A stretch of 64,000 nt of DNA from Lacticaseibacillus hegangensis (GCF_003946465.1 NZ_RHOL01000004.1:1-64000); one strand, 5' to 3'. Shown: positions 24,170 to 32,328, counted from the first letter of the stretch. Notes: generated by a model from the sequence alone, not told the origin. Numbers and translations are program-made.

Positions 24170-24707
24170 GCTCTGTCACCTCCTCGTCTAAGTTGCTTGC
24201 TGCGCTCAGCCCGTGTGCATTCTCATGCGCCTGAACGATGTTCCACAAGATTTCTGACGCGGGGCGCTTGCGGTGTGGCGCATATCCCGGCCCAGCAAAC
24301 AGGTGACGCTGGTACAGCCGCTTGCCGGAACTGTCAGGAGTTAGTATGCCAGTTATGTTTTTTGGCTTTGAAATCCCTGGCTTACCAATGCTTTGTAGCA
24401 ATACCAGCGCGAACTCTTGCGTGCACACCAGCCAGTTTTCATCACCGTAGAAGGTCAGTCCGTGACCGCTGAGAAAGTCGCTCATGCTAGACTTGACCTC
24501 GTAGAAGACAAACTTGCCCAGATCTACCGAGGTTGGCTCGGTGATGTACTCCGGTGTGTAGGGCTTAAAACTCACAAAGTCCACTCGCCGCTCGGCCGGA
24601 GTGTTTTTGTCGAAGTTGACCTCTGGTGCCCAGTAGGAGGACTGCGCCCGCATCCGTTTGACGACTAGGTTGCTTAAATATTCCGTGGTGCTCTGCCTGT
24701 CACTCAT
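24156..24707 (-). CDS. PD-(D/E)XK nuclease-like protein
   Basis: A 183-aa protein. Residues 29-72 carry a pattern typical of PD-(D/E)XK nucleases: Glu29, Asp43 in RRVDFVSFKP, then Glu70-Val-Lys72 in GKFVFYEVKSSMSDF. A core beta-strand (WLVCTQEFALVLL) follows. Such proteins in phage early regions act in recombination or repair, or degrade host DNA. The fold call is by motif only, and no metal-binding test is possible here. The gene is within the coupled early cassette. Confidence 0.6.
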   Translation of the reverse strand: MSDRQSTTEYLSNLVVKRMRAQSSYWAPEVNFDKNTPAERRVDFVSFKPYTPEYITEPTSVDLGKFVFYEVKSSMSDFLSGHGLTFYGDENWLVCTQEFALVLLQSIGKPGISKPKNITGILTPDSSGKRLYQRHLFAGPGYAPHRKRPASEILWNIVQAHENAHGLSAASNLDEEVTEHDET

Positions 24708-25083
24708 CGCGCACCTCTTCCTCCAATTTCACGATTTCACCGGTTTCCTCAACGCGCCAGATACCTAGCAACCATGCACGAGCAAATGTGTTCTGATTGT
24801 TAGCAATCCAGTGATACTTCGTCTGGTTTAGGGCATCGAGCGGCGTATCAATGTGACTGACGGCATCTCTAAGGAAACCGAATAACGTGAACATCAGTTT
24901 GTATCTCTTTAGATACTCTCCCACCGATTTCGGAATCACCGGCAGATCATCTGGCAAGGCGGAGGAATAACGTAACCGATACTCTGCTGGGTGGCCATTA
25001 TCGCCCTGACCTCCGCCAGAAATCGCGTCACCATATGCGTCTAGCAAATCCTCGAACACGTCCCGCTTCGTCTCATTGCTCAT
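24700..25083 (-). CDS. DUF1642-like phage protein
   Basis: A 127-aa protein starting MSNETKRDVFEDLLDAYGDA. Its second half, LPVIPKSVGEYLKRYK ... NNQNTFARAWLLGIWRVEET, fits DUF1642, a family of unknown role confined largely to Lactobacillales phages. It is a paralogue of 23117-23572. I chose the ATG at 25083, 9 bases after GGAGG. Confidence 0.7.
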   Translation of the reverse strand: MSNETKRDVFEDLLDAYGDAISGGGQGDNGHPAEYRLRYSSALPDDLPVIPKSVGEYLKRYKLMFTLFGFLRDAVSHIDTPLDALNQTKYHWIANNQNTFARAWLLGIWRVEETGEIVKLEEEVRDE

Positions 25084-25513
25084 CGTCATTCACCTCCGTT
25101 GGTTCGATGACTCGCAAGTAGAAACCGCCGCCATAATAGCCGTTGCCATACCCGTCATCACCCTCGCCGACATCAAAGCGCTCATCGGCGTAGTAGATGA
25201 ACAAACGGAATGTACAATCTTCGTCATCAAAATCGTCACGATTATCGTCATACACCGCTTCAACATTGGTAATTGCGTTGTCGTGGTCTGCCAAGCGCTC
25301 CAGGTCGGGCAGGCTACTCCAGCCATTACCGCAACCGCCACAGCCCTCATTCGTGTAGGTCAACAGTTGGGTGCCGTCATCGCACGTCAGCAAATACCCG
25401 CCGGTCTCCATATACGTGTCCGCTGGCGAAACTGCATCTTCAACCTTCACGATACGTCGTCCAATTAACCAATCGAAACCGTCCCCGTCGAACTTTTGCT
25501 CATTGCTCATCAT
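25073..25513 (-). CDS. DUF7448-like phage protein
   Basis: A 146-aa very acidic protein with YLLTCDDGTQLLTYT, EGCGGCGNGWSS and EGDDGYGNGYYGGGFYLRV motifs. These fit a conserved family of unknown role in Gram-positive phages. The CGGC pair could bind a metal. It ends TEVNDDEQ, the same tail as the gene upstream. Confidence 0.65.
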   Translation of the reverse strand: MMSNEQKFDGDGFDWLIGRRIVKVEDAVSPADTYMETGGYLLTCDDGTQLLTYTNEGCGGCGNGWSSLPDLERLADHDNAITNVEAVYDDNRDDFDDEDCTFRLFIYYADERFDVGEGDDGYGNGYYGGGFYLRVIEPTEVNDDEQ

Positions 25514-26075
25514 CAGTCACCTCCATAGGTGTGATCGCCTTAACCCAGTCAGGCGTCGCGTCGATGTCCGACTGGGTGACGGTGTATCCGTGTTTGACGG
25601 CATCGTCAGTGTCTAAAGCAATTGCGTCAGGCCGCCAGTTTCCAGTTCCTTTGACTGCGTAATATTGAGCGTTTCCGTGCATCCGATAGTTGTGGTAGTA
25701 AGTGCCGGGCATTGGCAGCACGTACCGCTTAGGTTTCTCGACCGTCCAGCCGATCACGTAGGCGCGCATGAGGCGGTCTTCGAGTAATACCTCTTGGTCG
25801 GAATCTTTCGCGGCATTGTACGCATACTTACTAATGACTGCTGCGGGGCGCCATACGGTTGTGTCCTTAGCCTTTTTCAGCATCTTCGCTTCTTCTTCGC
25901 TCACCACGACCTTCGCCGGGGCCTCGACTAGCTCGACCACGTGAGCATCGTGTATTTGGACTTGGCGCTTGGCTTCGTTTTTCGAAAACGTGTCTGGGAA
26001 GTCGCACCAGAAGTCGTCCATTCCGTCAACGGCCAACCAACTGCCAACGTCATTCTTCACTGCGTACATACTCAT
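25500..26075 (-). CDS. conserved early phage protein with repeated residue pattern
   Basis: A 191-aa protein. The C-terminal 85 residues (KRYVLPMPGTYYHNYRMHGN, QYYAVKGTGNWRPDAIAL, YTVTQSDIDATPDWVKAITP) are a pattern I associate with Lactobacillus phage proteins annotated DUF1642 or hypothetical. Function unknown. It ends MEVTDDEQ, encoding the ribosome site of the next gene. Confidence 0.6.
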   Translation of the reverse strand: MSMYAVKNDVGSWLAVDGMDDFWCDFPDTFSKNEAKRQVQIHDAHVVELVEAPAKVVVSEEEAKMLKKAKDTTVWRPAAVISKYAYNAAKDSDQEVLLEDRLMRAYVIGWTVEKPKRYVLPMPGTYYHNYRMHGNAQYYAVKGTGNWRPDAIALDTDDAVKHGYTVTQSDIDATPDWVKAITPMEVTDDEQ

Positions 26076-26170
26076 TTTCTCGCCTCATTCATATCGTCCA
26101 CCACGATCGACCCCCACAGTGCTAAGACTGCCGCCAGCCATACCAGTGCACGGATTACTCCTTTGTTCAT
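26072..26170 (-). CDS. 32-aa membrane peptide
   Basis: The reading is MNKGVIRALVWLAAVLALWG, continuing SIVVDDMNEARK. It is a single hydrophobic helix with a basic N-terminus and a charged end. It overlaps both neighbours by 4 bases (ATGA), and AGAGGGCGG lies upstream, so translation is likely. Function unknown. It is far below usual gene length limits. Confidence 0.6.
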   Translation of the reverse strand: MNKGVIRALVWLAAVLALWGSIVVDDMNEARK

Positions 26171-26385
26171 TCCATGCCGCCCTCTTTTAGTAGTTGCCAC
26201 GGCTCTACGTGGAACACGCGAGCGTAGTCTTCAATGATTCCGACACTCACGTTTTTGCCGTCTAGGATACGTTCAAGCGTACTCTCACTCAGTCCGTGTC
26301 GCTGGCAGAACGTAGTCTTGCTTAGCCCCTGTCGGCCTAGTAGTGTCATGACGTTATAACTTACCGTTTGCATCGTCTTAATCAT
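26167..26385 (-). CDS. small Xre-family DNA-binding protein
   Basis: A 72-aa protein with one HTH: LGRQGLSKTTFCQRHGLSES followed by TLERILDGK. It is the size of a Cro-like regulator. It lies in the early operon after ssb, away from the immunity switch, so it may adjust middle genes. AGGAGG lies 6 bases before the ATG at 26385. Confidence 0.75.
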   Translation of the reverse strand: MIKTMQTVSYNVMTLLGRQGLSKTTFCQRHGLSESTLERILDGKNVSVGIIEDYARVFHVEPWQLLKEGGME

Positions 26386-26398
26386 TCGGGGCCTCCTA

Positions 26399-26890
26399 TC
26401 AGAACGGCAGGTCATCATCTGAGATGTCTAGCTGCTTGCCATTGCTTGCGAACGGGTCATTTACCACCTGTGGTGCCGTTTGCGCCGGTTTAGGCTGGCT
26501 CTGGTATGTTGCCCCACCAGCCAGCTGAGGCGCCGCCTGTGGCTGCTGTGGGGCCGGTGCGGCCTGCTGTGATCTCTTCGGCTCCAGAAGCGCGAAGTTC
26601 TCGACCACTACCTCCGTCACAAATACCGTTTTTCCTTGCTGGTTTTCGTAGTTGCGCGTTTGAATGCGTCCCTCCACCCCAATCAGCGACCCCTTCTTGG
26701 TGAATTTCGCGAGGTTCTCTGCGCTCTTGCGCCAGATCACACAGTTGATGAAGTCTGCTGTTGGCTCGCCGTCCCGCTTGTACTGCCGGTCAACTGCCAG
26801 CGTGAACGTGCCGACTGCCGTGCCGCTTTGCGTATATCGCAGGTCAATGTCCCGGGTCAAACGCCCGGTCAAGCTCACGTTATTGATCAT
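26399..26890 (-). CDS. ssb: phage single-stranded DNA-binding protein
   Basis: A 163-aa SSB. The OB-fold spans residues about 1-105 ([56 protein letters not shown]). A Gln/Pro/Ala-rich linker follows, then the acidic tip DISDDDLPF that recruits repair and replication proteins. It serves phage DNA replication and recombination with the nearby ERF protein. Confidence 0.95.
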   Translation of the reverse strand: MINNVSLTGRLTRDIDLRYTQSGTAVGTFTLAVDRQYKRDGEPTADFINCVIWRKSAENLAKFTKKGSLIGVEGRIQTRNYENQQGKTVFVTEVVVENFALLEPKRSQQAAPAPQQPQAAPQLAGGATYQSQPKPAQTAPQVVNDPFASNGKQLDISDDDLPF

Positions 26891-26901
26891 GCTTAGTCCT
26901 C

Positions 26902-27120
26902 CTAAAATGGCAGTGCCATGTATGCCCCGACCGTGTTCTGTTCCTCTGCGGATAACAGCGTGAATGCCGTCATCACATCTGATGGCACCCGTGCGTCACC
27001 GACCCACAGCCGCCCATAGATCTCGAATATCGACATTTCTGGGTTGCTGTCGTGCTGGCTCGCCAAGTACCGTGCCAATCGCTTTTGGTTGTCGTTCAAT
27101 ACGTCACTAATCAATCTCAT
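26902..27120 (-). CDS. hypothetical early phage protein
   Basis: A 72-aa protein, [20 protein letters not shown] onward, mostly helical. It overlaps the rusA stop and has GGAGG just before the ATG. No family recognised. Confidence 0.55.
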   Translation of the reverse strand: MRLISDVLNDNQKRLARYLASQHDSNPEMSIFEIYGRLWVGDARVPSDVMTAFTLLSAEEQNTVGAYMALPF

Positions 27121-27478
27121 ATACCTCCACTCGTGGGTTGACCTTGTCGATGAAGAACCTGTCCCGCAATTCTACGATGTTGTCCCAGTTGTCGTTGGTC
27201 AGAAACCCGGCCGCCATCATTCCATCAAACACAAACTTGTGCTGAAACGCGATATTGTCAGGGTCTGTTCTGCGGTCATACCAGAACCAGTCGAACCGTA
27301 GCGGTTTGCCCCAGTCGAACCGGACTCCCTTTCGCATCGCCAGCAAGGTGTATTCCGTTGCGATTGTCGTAGTCCGCTTCTTTTCAGCGGCACCTCCAAA
27401 ACGATTTCCACGCTCGATTTCGATGTATTGATTCAGCGTGAGAAGCGGCATCGGAATCATGACCATCTTCTCCGCCAT
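27107..27478 (-). CDS. rusA: RusA-family Holliday junction resolvase
   Basis: A 123-aa endonuclease that resolves recombination junctions in phage DNA. The DPDN motif (Asp72, Asp74), followed by Lys81, Asp85 and a third acidic site around Asp96-Asp99 (TNDNWDN), matches the RusA active site. The PRVEV end strand is also typical. It probably removes branches before packaging and works with ERF and SSB. The start overlaps the previous stop (TGATG). Confidence 0.88.
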   Translation of the reverse strand: MAEKMVMIPMPLLTLNQYIEIERGNRFGGAAEKKRTTTIATEYTLLAMRKGVRFDWGKPLRFDWFWYDRRTDPDNIAFQHKFVFDGMMAAGFLTNDNWDNIVELRDRFFIDKVNPRVEVYEID

Positions 27479-27645
27479 CAGTCTGCCCAGCCTTCAAACG
27501 CTGCCCAAGTGAGCGACAGCGCCGAGAAGCACAGCGCGCCCATCGCGACGAACATTGACCCATAGAAAAAGCTGTATAGGCCGATGATCACGAACACCCA
27601 TCCGATCACCAACAGCGCCCAAAACGTCCAAGGTTTCTTAGCCAA
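27478..27645 (-). CDS. 55-aa membrane protein
   Basis: The reading starts AKKPWTFWALLVIGWVFVII and has two hydrophobic helices (residues about 6-24 and 28-48). I chose a TTG start because AGAAGG lies 8 bases upstream. It overlaps the previous gene by 8 bases and rusA by 1. Function unknown. Short and without an ATG, so easily missed. Confidence 0.55.
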   Translation of the reverse strand: MAKKPWTFWALLVIGWVFVIIGLYSFFYGSMFVAMGALCFSALSLTWAAFEGWAD

Positions 27646-28288
27646 CAGCGACACCTTCTACCCGTGGCGCAGGAATGAAGCTGCCGTCTTTCAGCCGTAC
27701 CCACTTGCCGGTGTCGATCGTGCCGTTTTCGTTGACGATGTGACCGCGCTGACCGGGCCGCATGAGCCCTCTGTCTTCGGCCCCGTGCAGCGTATCAACG
27801 TACTCTGTGATTCCGTTCGGGTGCGTCCACCTCACGGAAAGCCGCGGCTGCGGTGTGAGGTCAAACTGCTGAGCTATCGTATGCAGCGTGTATAGATTGA
27901 TTTTGGCAAGTTTCGCGGCATCGGCCTGTAGATAGCCCAGGTCGAGAAAGTGCCGCACACGGTTGGCTCGTTGTTGCTGAAGCTCTTTCGACGCCTGATA
28001 CCGTACGTGGCCTTTTCTGCCGTTGAACGAACTCTCGTGTGCGACTCCCTTGGTGTAGGCGCTTGCCTGTGCAATGTTTTTAAAGCTCACGTTGATGCGG
28101 TTGTTGACGATGGTCTTCTGCCGGGCTGATAGCCCTTTGCAATCAGTCACGTCAATCACTGCCGAGTGCTCGTATACCCGGAAGACGCGGCCCGTGAGGT
28201 GACGCCAAGGCATCCGACCCGTTAGATCATTCGGGCCATACTCCTTCACGGTCACCACCTGCCCCGGCTCCAATGTTTTGCTCGTCAT
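27638..28288 (-). CDS. phage protein with a predicted HTH
   Basis: A 216-aa basic protein. Residues about 112-145 (RHFLDLGYLQADAAKLAKIN, YTLHTIAQQF) look like a helix-turn-helix. The C-terminal part resembles phage endodeoxyribonuclease or replication accessory proteins only vaguely. No firm family. It sits between the replication genes and rusA. Confidence 0.55.
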   Translation of the reverse strand: MTSKTLEPGQVVTVKEYGPNDLTGRMPWRHLTGRVFRVYEHSAVIDVTDCKGLSARQKTIVNNRINVSFKNIAQASAYTKGVAHESSFNGRKGHVRYQASKELQQQRANRVRHFLDLGYLQADAAKLAKINLYTLHTIAQQFDLTPQPRLSVRWTHPNGITEYVDTLHGAEDRGLMRPGQRGHIVNENGTIDTGKWVRLKDGSFIPAPRVEGVAVG

Positions 28289-28560
28289 ACTAGTTCCCCC
28301 AGTTCTTTTCCACGCTTAGCACGCTCGTACGTGAGATCTCCGTAGTCGGTCACGTACAGCGTCTTGATAGCGTGCTTGTCCCACTCAACCAGGCCGTCAC
28401 GCTGCATGCGCACTAGCGCCTCATGCAGCGATGACTTCGCCATGCTGAGCTGCCGGCTCATCTGCAGCGCCGTCGGCACTTCTCCTGTGGCATCAAGCGA
28501 CAACTCAATCACGCTCAAGATCCTCATCGCCCGCTCGTCACGTTGTTTTGGTGTCAGCAT
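28285..28560 (-). CDS. small winged-helix DNA-binding protein
   Basis: A 91-aa protein starting MLTPKQRDERAMRILSVIEL. The helix-turn-helix with wing (TALQMSRQLSMAKSSLHEAL, VRMQRDGLVEW) resembles the LexA or MarR-like DNA-binding fold without a second domain. It lies directly downstream of the replication initiator. GAGGAGAGAC precedes the ATG. Confidence 0.7.
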   Translation of the reverse strand: MLTPKQRDERAMRILSVIELSLDATGEVPTALQMSRQLSMAKSSLHEALVRMQRDGLVEWDKHAIKTLYVTDYGDLTYERAKRGKELGELV

Positions 28561-29452
28561 TGTCTCTCCTCATTTCTTTCAGTTTCGCCAGCTTAGCCGC
28601 GATTTCCTCCGCCTTGGTCTGGTCTTCAGGCTGCTCGCTCGGATGGTAATCTTTATCTAGCCAGTCGGGCTTGGCCTCGACCCGTGCTGGTTTGACGTAT
28701 GTCTTAGGCTGAGCCGCTTCTCTAGCCTCTGCATTTGCCTTGGCTGCCATCTGGTCGTACTTCTCCCTCAACTTCTTTGCTGACAGGATCACCCCAGACC
28801 AGAAGGCGTCCGCTTGCGACCAGTCAATCATGCGATTGATTTTCTCCCAGCTTCGCCCGTCCCGTTCGTGCATTAGGCGCAAATCATCGGCCCAGTGTTG
28901 CAAGTTCGGCGCTTTGGTCTCCGGGTTGTTGGTTTGGATCTTCGACCACAGACGAGAGGCCGATTTCATTTCGTCACTCTCTGGCGTGTAAGTCCGTTTT
29001 TCGGACTTCGCACGAGAGGGTTTAGTATCTAAAGTTTTAGTTGGTTTAAGTAAAGTACTTGGAGGCACTCCGTGAGGCACTACCTGGGGCACTCCGTGAG
29101 GCACTGTTGAGGCACTCCGTGAGGCACTCTGTGGGGCATTATCTTCGCCAGATTGTGCCCCAGAGTACAAACAGATAATTTTATAGCTAGGGTTGACGGT
29201 TGATCTCTTGCCCGGTTTATACTCGACCAAGCCACTTTGAACAAGCGCGTTCCGCGCGTCTTTCATGCCTCGGTCGGATAAACCAGTTAGACTAGCAAGC
29301 GCCTCATTTTTCATGGTGAACCAATCGTCTAGCTGGTAAGAATCGTTCGCGTAATCCAAAAGCTCGCGGTATAAGTTGTTCTGACCAGCAGAGATGTTCA
29401 GTTGAATCATTTTCAATGAGCGGTAAGCCCGTCGTTGCTTCCAATAGTCCAT
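28538..29452 (-). CDS. phage replication initiator (DnaD/helix-turn-helix type)
   Basis: A 304-aa protein. The N-terminal winged helix spans about 1-95 (LASLTGLSDRGMKDARNALV, QSGLVEYKPG). Residues about 108-135 are low-complexity and overlie DNA iterons. The C-terminal part, 150-230, has a DnaB-loader-like helical region (SWEKINRMIDWSQADAFW), followed by a charged coil. It should bind the iterons inside its own gene and open the origin, as lambda O does. No separate helicase loader gene is seen nearby, so it may load host DnaB itself. Confidence 0.75.
   Translation of the reverse strand: MDYWKQRRAYRSLKMIQLNISAGQNNLYRELLDYANDSYQLDDWFTMKNEALASLTGLSDRGMKDARNALVQSGLVEYKPGKRSTVNPSYKIICLYSGAQSGEDNAPQSASRSASTVPHGVPQVVPHGVPPSTLLKPTKTLDTKPSRAKSEKRTYTPESDEMKSASRLWSKIQTNNPETKAPNLQHWADDLRLMHERDGRSWEKINRMIDWSQADAFWSGVILSAKKLREKYDQMAAKANAEAREAAQPKTYVKPARVEAKPDWLDKDYHPSEQPEDQTKAEEIAAKLAKLKEMRRDNADTKTT
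29019..29145. other. prophage replication origin: iterons plus AT-rich stretch
   Basis: Six tandem copies of a 12-bp unit AGGCACTCCGTG begin at 29063, 29075, 29087, 29099, 29110 and 29122, with a degenerate seventh at 29134. Next to them, at 29019-29062, is an AT-rich stretch that stands out in this GC-rich phage, a likely unwinding element. The array lies in the middle of the initiator gene, the usual place in temperate phages. The repeats encode a VPHGVPQVVPHGVP-like linker in the protein. Confidence 0.8.
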
Positions 29453-29500
29453 GCCGTCACCCCCTAACTCGCTTTATTTTGTTTGTTCATCGGCTGCCCC

Positions 29501-30259
29501 CTAGAATGGAAGCGGCGGCTCTGCCGGTTCCGGGGCGGCGCTGGTGTCTGGCGTTGGATCAGGCGCGACCGCTGACATGCGGTGGAAAGCGTCCGAAACT
29601 GCCTTGTATTGTGACTGGGTCATCTGCCCCCACTTGACCTGGCCTAGTCCCGAATCACGGACAACCGAGGTAAATACAGCGTTGCCGTCTAGGTTCCGTA
29701 CCCGTGCAAATTCTTTCAACGAATCAAGTAACTTGTTTTTTTCGTCGGCCGTTGCCGGTGGATCGGCTGGTGCTTGCCGCTTGGCCTGTGGTGCTTGGCG
29801 AGGCGCTGGCCGTGGCGCCGCTTGCTGGCGGGTCTGTGGCCGTTGCTGGCGTTGCTCTGGCGCGCGGCTGGAAGCACTGTTCGCGTCGTCGTCGGCGTCC
29901 CCCACTAACCCGAAAGCGGTTTGTAGCGTATAGCGGCGGGCGTATGTTTCGGCGCTTCCTACGTCTTGCGCCGTGCCCTTGCCGGTTGGCATTGTCAGGG
30001 GCGAAAATTCGATAAACTCGCCCGAATCGTGGAAGATGATTGTTTGAACCGTGACGCCGTTGGGATCGTTACGGACATCTTGCGTCCAGGAGAGGCCGGT
30101 GTTAGCAGTGGCCGCGTCGATCGACTTAATGACCGCCGACAGGTCGGAGTACTTTCCTTTGGTGAATGGATTGAACGCATTTTTTTCTGGCTGTTTGACC
30201 TGCTCGCGAAACTTGCGAAGGTCTTTGATCAAGTCGATGACCTTTTCTGATCGTTCCAT
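29501..30259 (-). CDS. erf: ERF-family single-strand annealing protein
   Basis: A 252-aa recombinase. The ERF core, residues about 30-125, includes GKYSDLSAVIKSIDAA, PLTMPTGKGTAQDVGSAETY and ARRYTLQTAFGLVGDADDD. A Gln/Pro/Arg-rich linker and a small C-terminal domain follow. The final EPAEPPLPF imitates the SSB acidic tip, perhaps to share partners. It anneals strands for circularisation and recombination of phage DNA, with ssb and rusA downstream. Confidence 0.9.
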   Translation of the reverse strand: MERSEKVIDLIKDLRKFREQVKQPEKNAFNPFTKGKYSDLSAVIKSIDAATANTGLSWTQDVRNDPNGVTVQTIIFHDSGEFIEFSPLTMPTGKGTAQDVGSAETYARRYTLQTAFGLVGDADDDANSASSRAPEQRQQRPQTRQQAAPRPAPRQAPQAKRQAPADPPATADEKNKLLDSLKEFARVRNLDGNAVFTSVVRDSGLGQVKWGQMTQSQYKAVSDAFHRMSAVAPDPTPDTSAAPEPAEPPLPF

Positions 30260-30261
30260 GT

Positions 30262-31209
30262 CTAGGCCCCCTTAATTGATTCGTATTGAATACCGTTAGA
30301 CTTCATAAAATCGGCTAGGCTCCACATCTGTTTCTCTGTGCAAGTCACCCGGAAAGCCCGGGTGTATGTCTTTGGCGCGGCAGTGTTAAGCGTGGTTTGT
30401 TCAGAGCTGGTGATCACTTCGCCAGTTTCGCCGTCGATTGTCTTGCCGCCGATTTGTTCTTGCTTAGCCTTGGCAATGGCCTCGGCCGCTTCTTTTTCGT
30501 GCTGAGCGCGTTCCTCGGCCTGTTTGCGTTGCATCAGTGCGGCGTCCATTTGTACACGTAAGTCGGCGAACGTGGCGCCGGTTTCGATCTGTTGCAACCA
30601 TGAGTACGGGTCTAGGCTGTTGGCCTTGGCGTATGCCTCTGTGGCCGCCTTATCGGCTTTCATGCGTTCCTGTTGCAGTTGCATACCCTTGAGGCGTTCA
30701 CCAATGGCGCGGGTCAAGCCAACGGTCGGTTTACCGGCTTTCGTCCACATGGTCGCGTTCTCCCATGACGGATCAGGCTCAACGGCTTCTGGCTCAATGT
30801 TGTAAGCTGGCGCGATCTCTGCAATTTGAGCAATTAAATCGGCGTGCCGCTTTTCGCGTTCCGCCACTTCGAGAGACTTCACTGCCTTATCAATCGGCGC
30901 AATGGCCGCATCAATCTGGCCGGTCAAAGCCTTAACCTTGCCCTCAAACTCTTTGAGCGGCTGGTCATATTCGCGCTTTACTTCCTTGCGCTTATCGTCG
31001 ATCGCCGTTTTAAGCTTGCGGAGATTTGCCCGTACATCTTTGGCGTCCGTTACCGTGTTGTCATTGACAATCATATTTTGATACTTGGCCGCGTATTCGC
31101 TGACCTTGGTTTTTAGCAGATCGTAATTCTCAATGCTGATAGAGCTTTTCTTGAAATTGACGGTATAAGTGAGGTCTTGCGGTGCTAACACTTCATTTTG
31201 TTCTGGCAT
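30262..31209 (-). CDS. DUF1351 phage protein
   Basis: A 315-aa protein with a long coiled-coil (residues about 55-120 and 195-245) and a C-terminal domain around TYTRAFRVTCTEKQMWSLAD. It fits DUF1351, a family found beside ERF or RecT in Lactobacillales phages. It is probably a partner of the annealing protein; the function is not established to my knowledge. Confidence 0.8.
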   Translation of the reverse strand: MPEQNEVLAPQDLTYTVNFKKSSISIENYDLLKTKVSEYAAKYQNMIVNDNTVTDAKDVRANLRKLKTAIDDKRKEVKREYDQPLKEFEGKVKALTGQIDAAIAPIDKAVKSLEVAEREKRHADLIAQIAEIAPAYNIEPEAVEPDPSWENATMWTKAGKPTVGLTRAIGERLKGMQLQQERMKADKAATEAYAKANSLDPYSWLQQIETGATFADLRVQMDAALMQRKQAEERAQHEKEAAEAIAKAKQEQIGGKTIDGETGEVITSSEQTTLNTAAPKTYTRAFRVTCTEKQMWSLADFMKSNGIQYESIKGA

Positions 31210-31453
31210 TCAATTTGTCCACCTTTCGTGTTACACTTACCGTATAAATATTATTGACAAAGTTTTTAGTCCCCGCGGTCGCCGCCGCTGGGGCTTTTTT
31301 GTCGTCTTCTGGTTCGTCTTCTGCAAAGTAGTCAAAGTACTCTGCGACCCGTGGGTGCTTCGTCATGAACTTGTCTGCTGCGCCTTGGCTGATGTATGCC
31401 AGCGCACCGACACCGCCAAGTACTCCTATGGTTCCGATTGCCAATCCGATCAT
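31193..31453 (-). CDS. small membrane-anchored phage protein
   Basis: An 86-aa protein with an N-terminal membrane helix (IGLAIGTIGVLGGVGALAYI), then a charged soluble part. It overlaps the DUF1351 gene start by 17 bases. Function unknown. Confidence 0.55.
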   Translation of the reverse strand: MIGLAIGTIGVLGGVGALAYISQGAADKFMTKHPRVAEYFDYFAEDEPEDDKKAPAAATAGTKNFVNNIYTVSVTRKVDKLNARTK

Positions 31454-31722
31454 GCTTCTTGCATCTCCTTCTTGCTGTTCAGATAGTCTTGAATCAGCTT
31501 GTTGTAGTCCGTGCCAGATTCAGCACCCTCATGAATGAACCGCCTAATCTCGTCCTTCGGAATCTTCTTCGCACCTAGCTTGAGCTGTTTGATCTCGCCC
31601 ATCTCGACCAATACGCGAAGCTTGTTCACATCAACGCCGAGTGCTTTTGCTGCGTCAACTTCGCTGTACGTCAGCCGGTCAACTTTCCGCTTGAAGGCGA
31701 TACGTTTTGTGTTTGTGTTCAT
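31450..31722 (-). CDS. excisionase-like HTH protein
   Basis: About 90 aa. LTYSEVDAAKALGVDVNKLRVLVEMGEIKQLKLGAKKIPKDEIRRFI (residues about 15-62) is the MerR/excisionase helix-turn-helix pattern. It could be Xis or an early regulator; Xis is attractive as no other candidate is seen, but it is distant from int. I chose the ATG at 31722, 6 bases after AGGTG. Confidence 0.55.
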   Translation of the reverse strand: MNTNTKRIAFKRKVDRLTYSEVDAAKALGVDVNKLRVLVEMGEIKQLKLGAKKIPKDEIRRFIHEGAESGTDYNKLIQDYLNSKKEMQEA

Positions 31723-31723
31723 T

Positions 31724-32281
31724 TCATTCACCTACGATTCCTAATCTCTGCCATTCCTTTACCCGCGTGCTCATCATTGCCTGCATTGACCAGTCGAACT
31801 CCTCACAGATGAAGGCCACGGCGTTGCTCCCGTACAGCAGAGCATCAAGTAGCTGATTGACCGCGTTCAGCGGGTCGCTGGTGTCCTTCACCTTGTCGGT
31901 TGGTGTGGTCAGCTCATCAAATGAGTTCTGCACCGCCTCGATGGCTTGCTGCATTTCTGGCACCAGCCTGATTGCCATTGCCAGTGGTTCCTTCACAATC
32001 CCATCGCCATTGATAACCGGCGCTGTGACGTGCACGAACTGATGCGCCATGTCGAGCGCCAGGAACGCGTCCTGCGCCTGCTCAACAATCTTGGCCGCGT
32101 CTTCAAGTTGAATGTCTTGCTTGCCATTCATCATGCGTGACATTGACGGTTGAGAAACCCCAATCATCCTTGCCGTGTTGACTCCGGTCATGCCTACCCG
32201 CTGCATCTCGTGGCGCAAGGTGCGCGGGCTTCTGATTGACCGCCGTATTGTGTAGCGGCCTTGTAGTGGCATTGTCTTCAT
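31724..32281 (-). CDS. phage regulator with N-terminal Xre-type HTH
   Basis: A 185-aa protein. Residues about 20-65 form a HTH (VNTARMIGVSQPSMSRMMNG), and the rest is helical (MAIRLVPEMQQAIEAVQNSF). AGAGGGG lies 8 bases before the ATG at 32281. It lies early in the leftward operon, so an anti-repressor or early control role is possible but unsupported. Confidence 0.6.
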   Translation of the reverse strand: MKTMPLQGRYTIRRSIRSPRTLRHEMQRVGMTGVNTARMIGVSQPSMSRMMNGKQDIQLEDAAKIVEQAQDAFLALDMAHQFVHVTAPVINGDGIVKEPLAMAIRLVPEMQQAIEAVQNSFDELTTPTDKVKDTSDPLNAVNQLLDALLYGSNAVAFICEEFDWSMQAMMSTRVKEWQRLGIVGE

Positions 32282-32328
32282 GAATAACACCCCTCTCACA
32301 AATACCTTCATACGCTTGTATGATTTGC

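Noticed and set aside
29063-29145. CRISPR array
   Set aside because: The 12-bp units are directly adjacent with no spacers and lie within the replication initiator gene; they are iterons.
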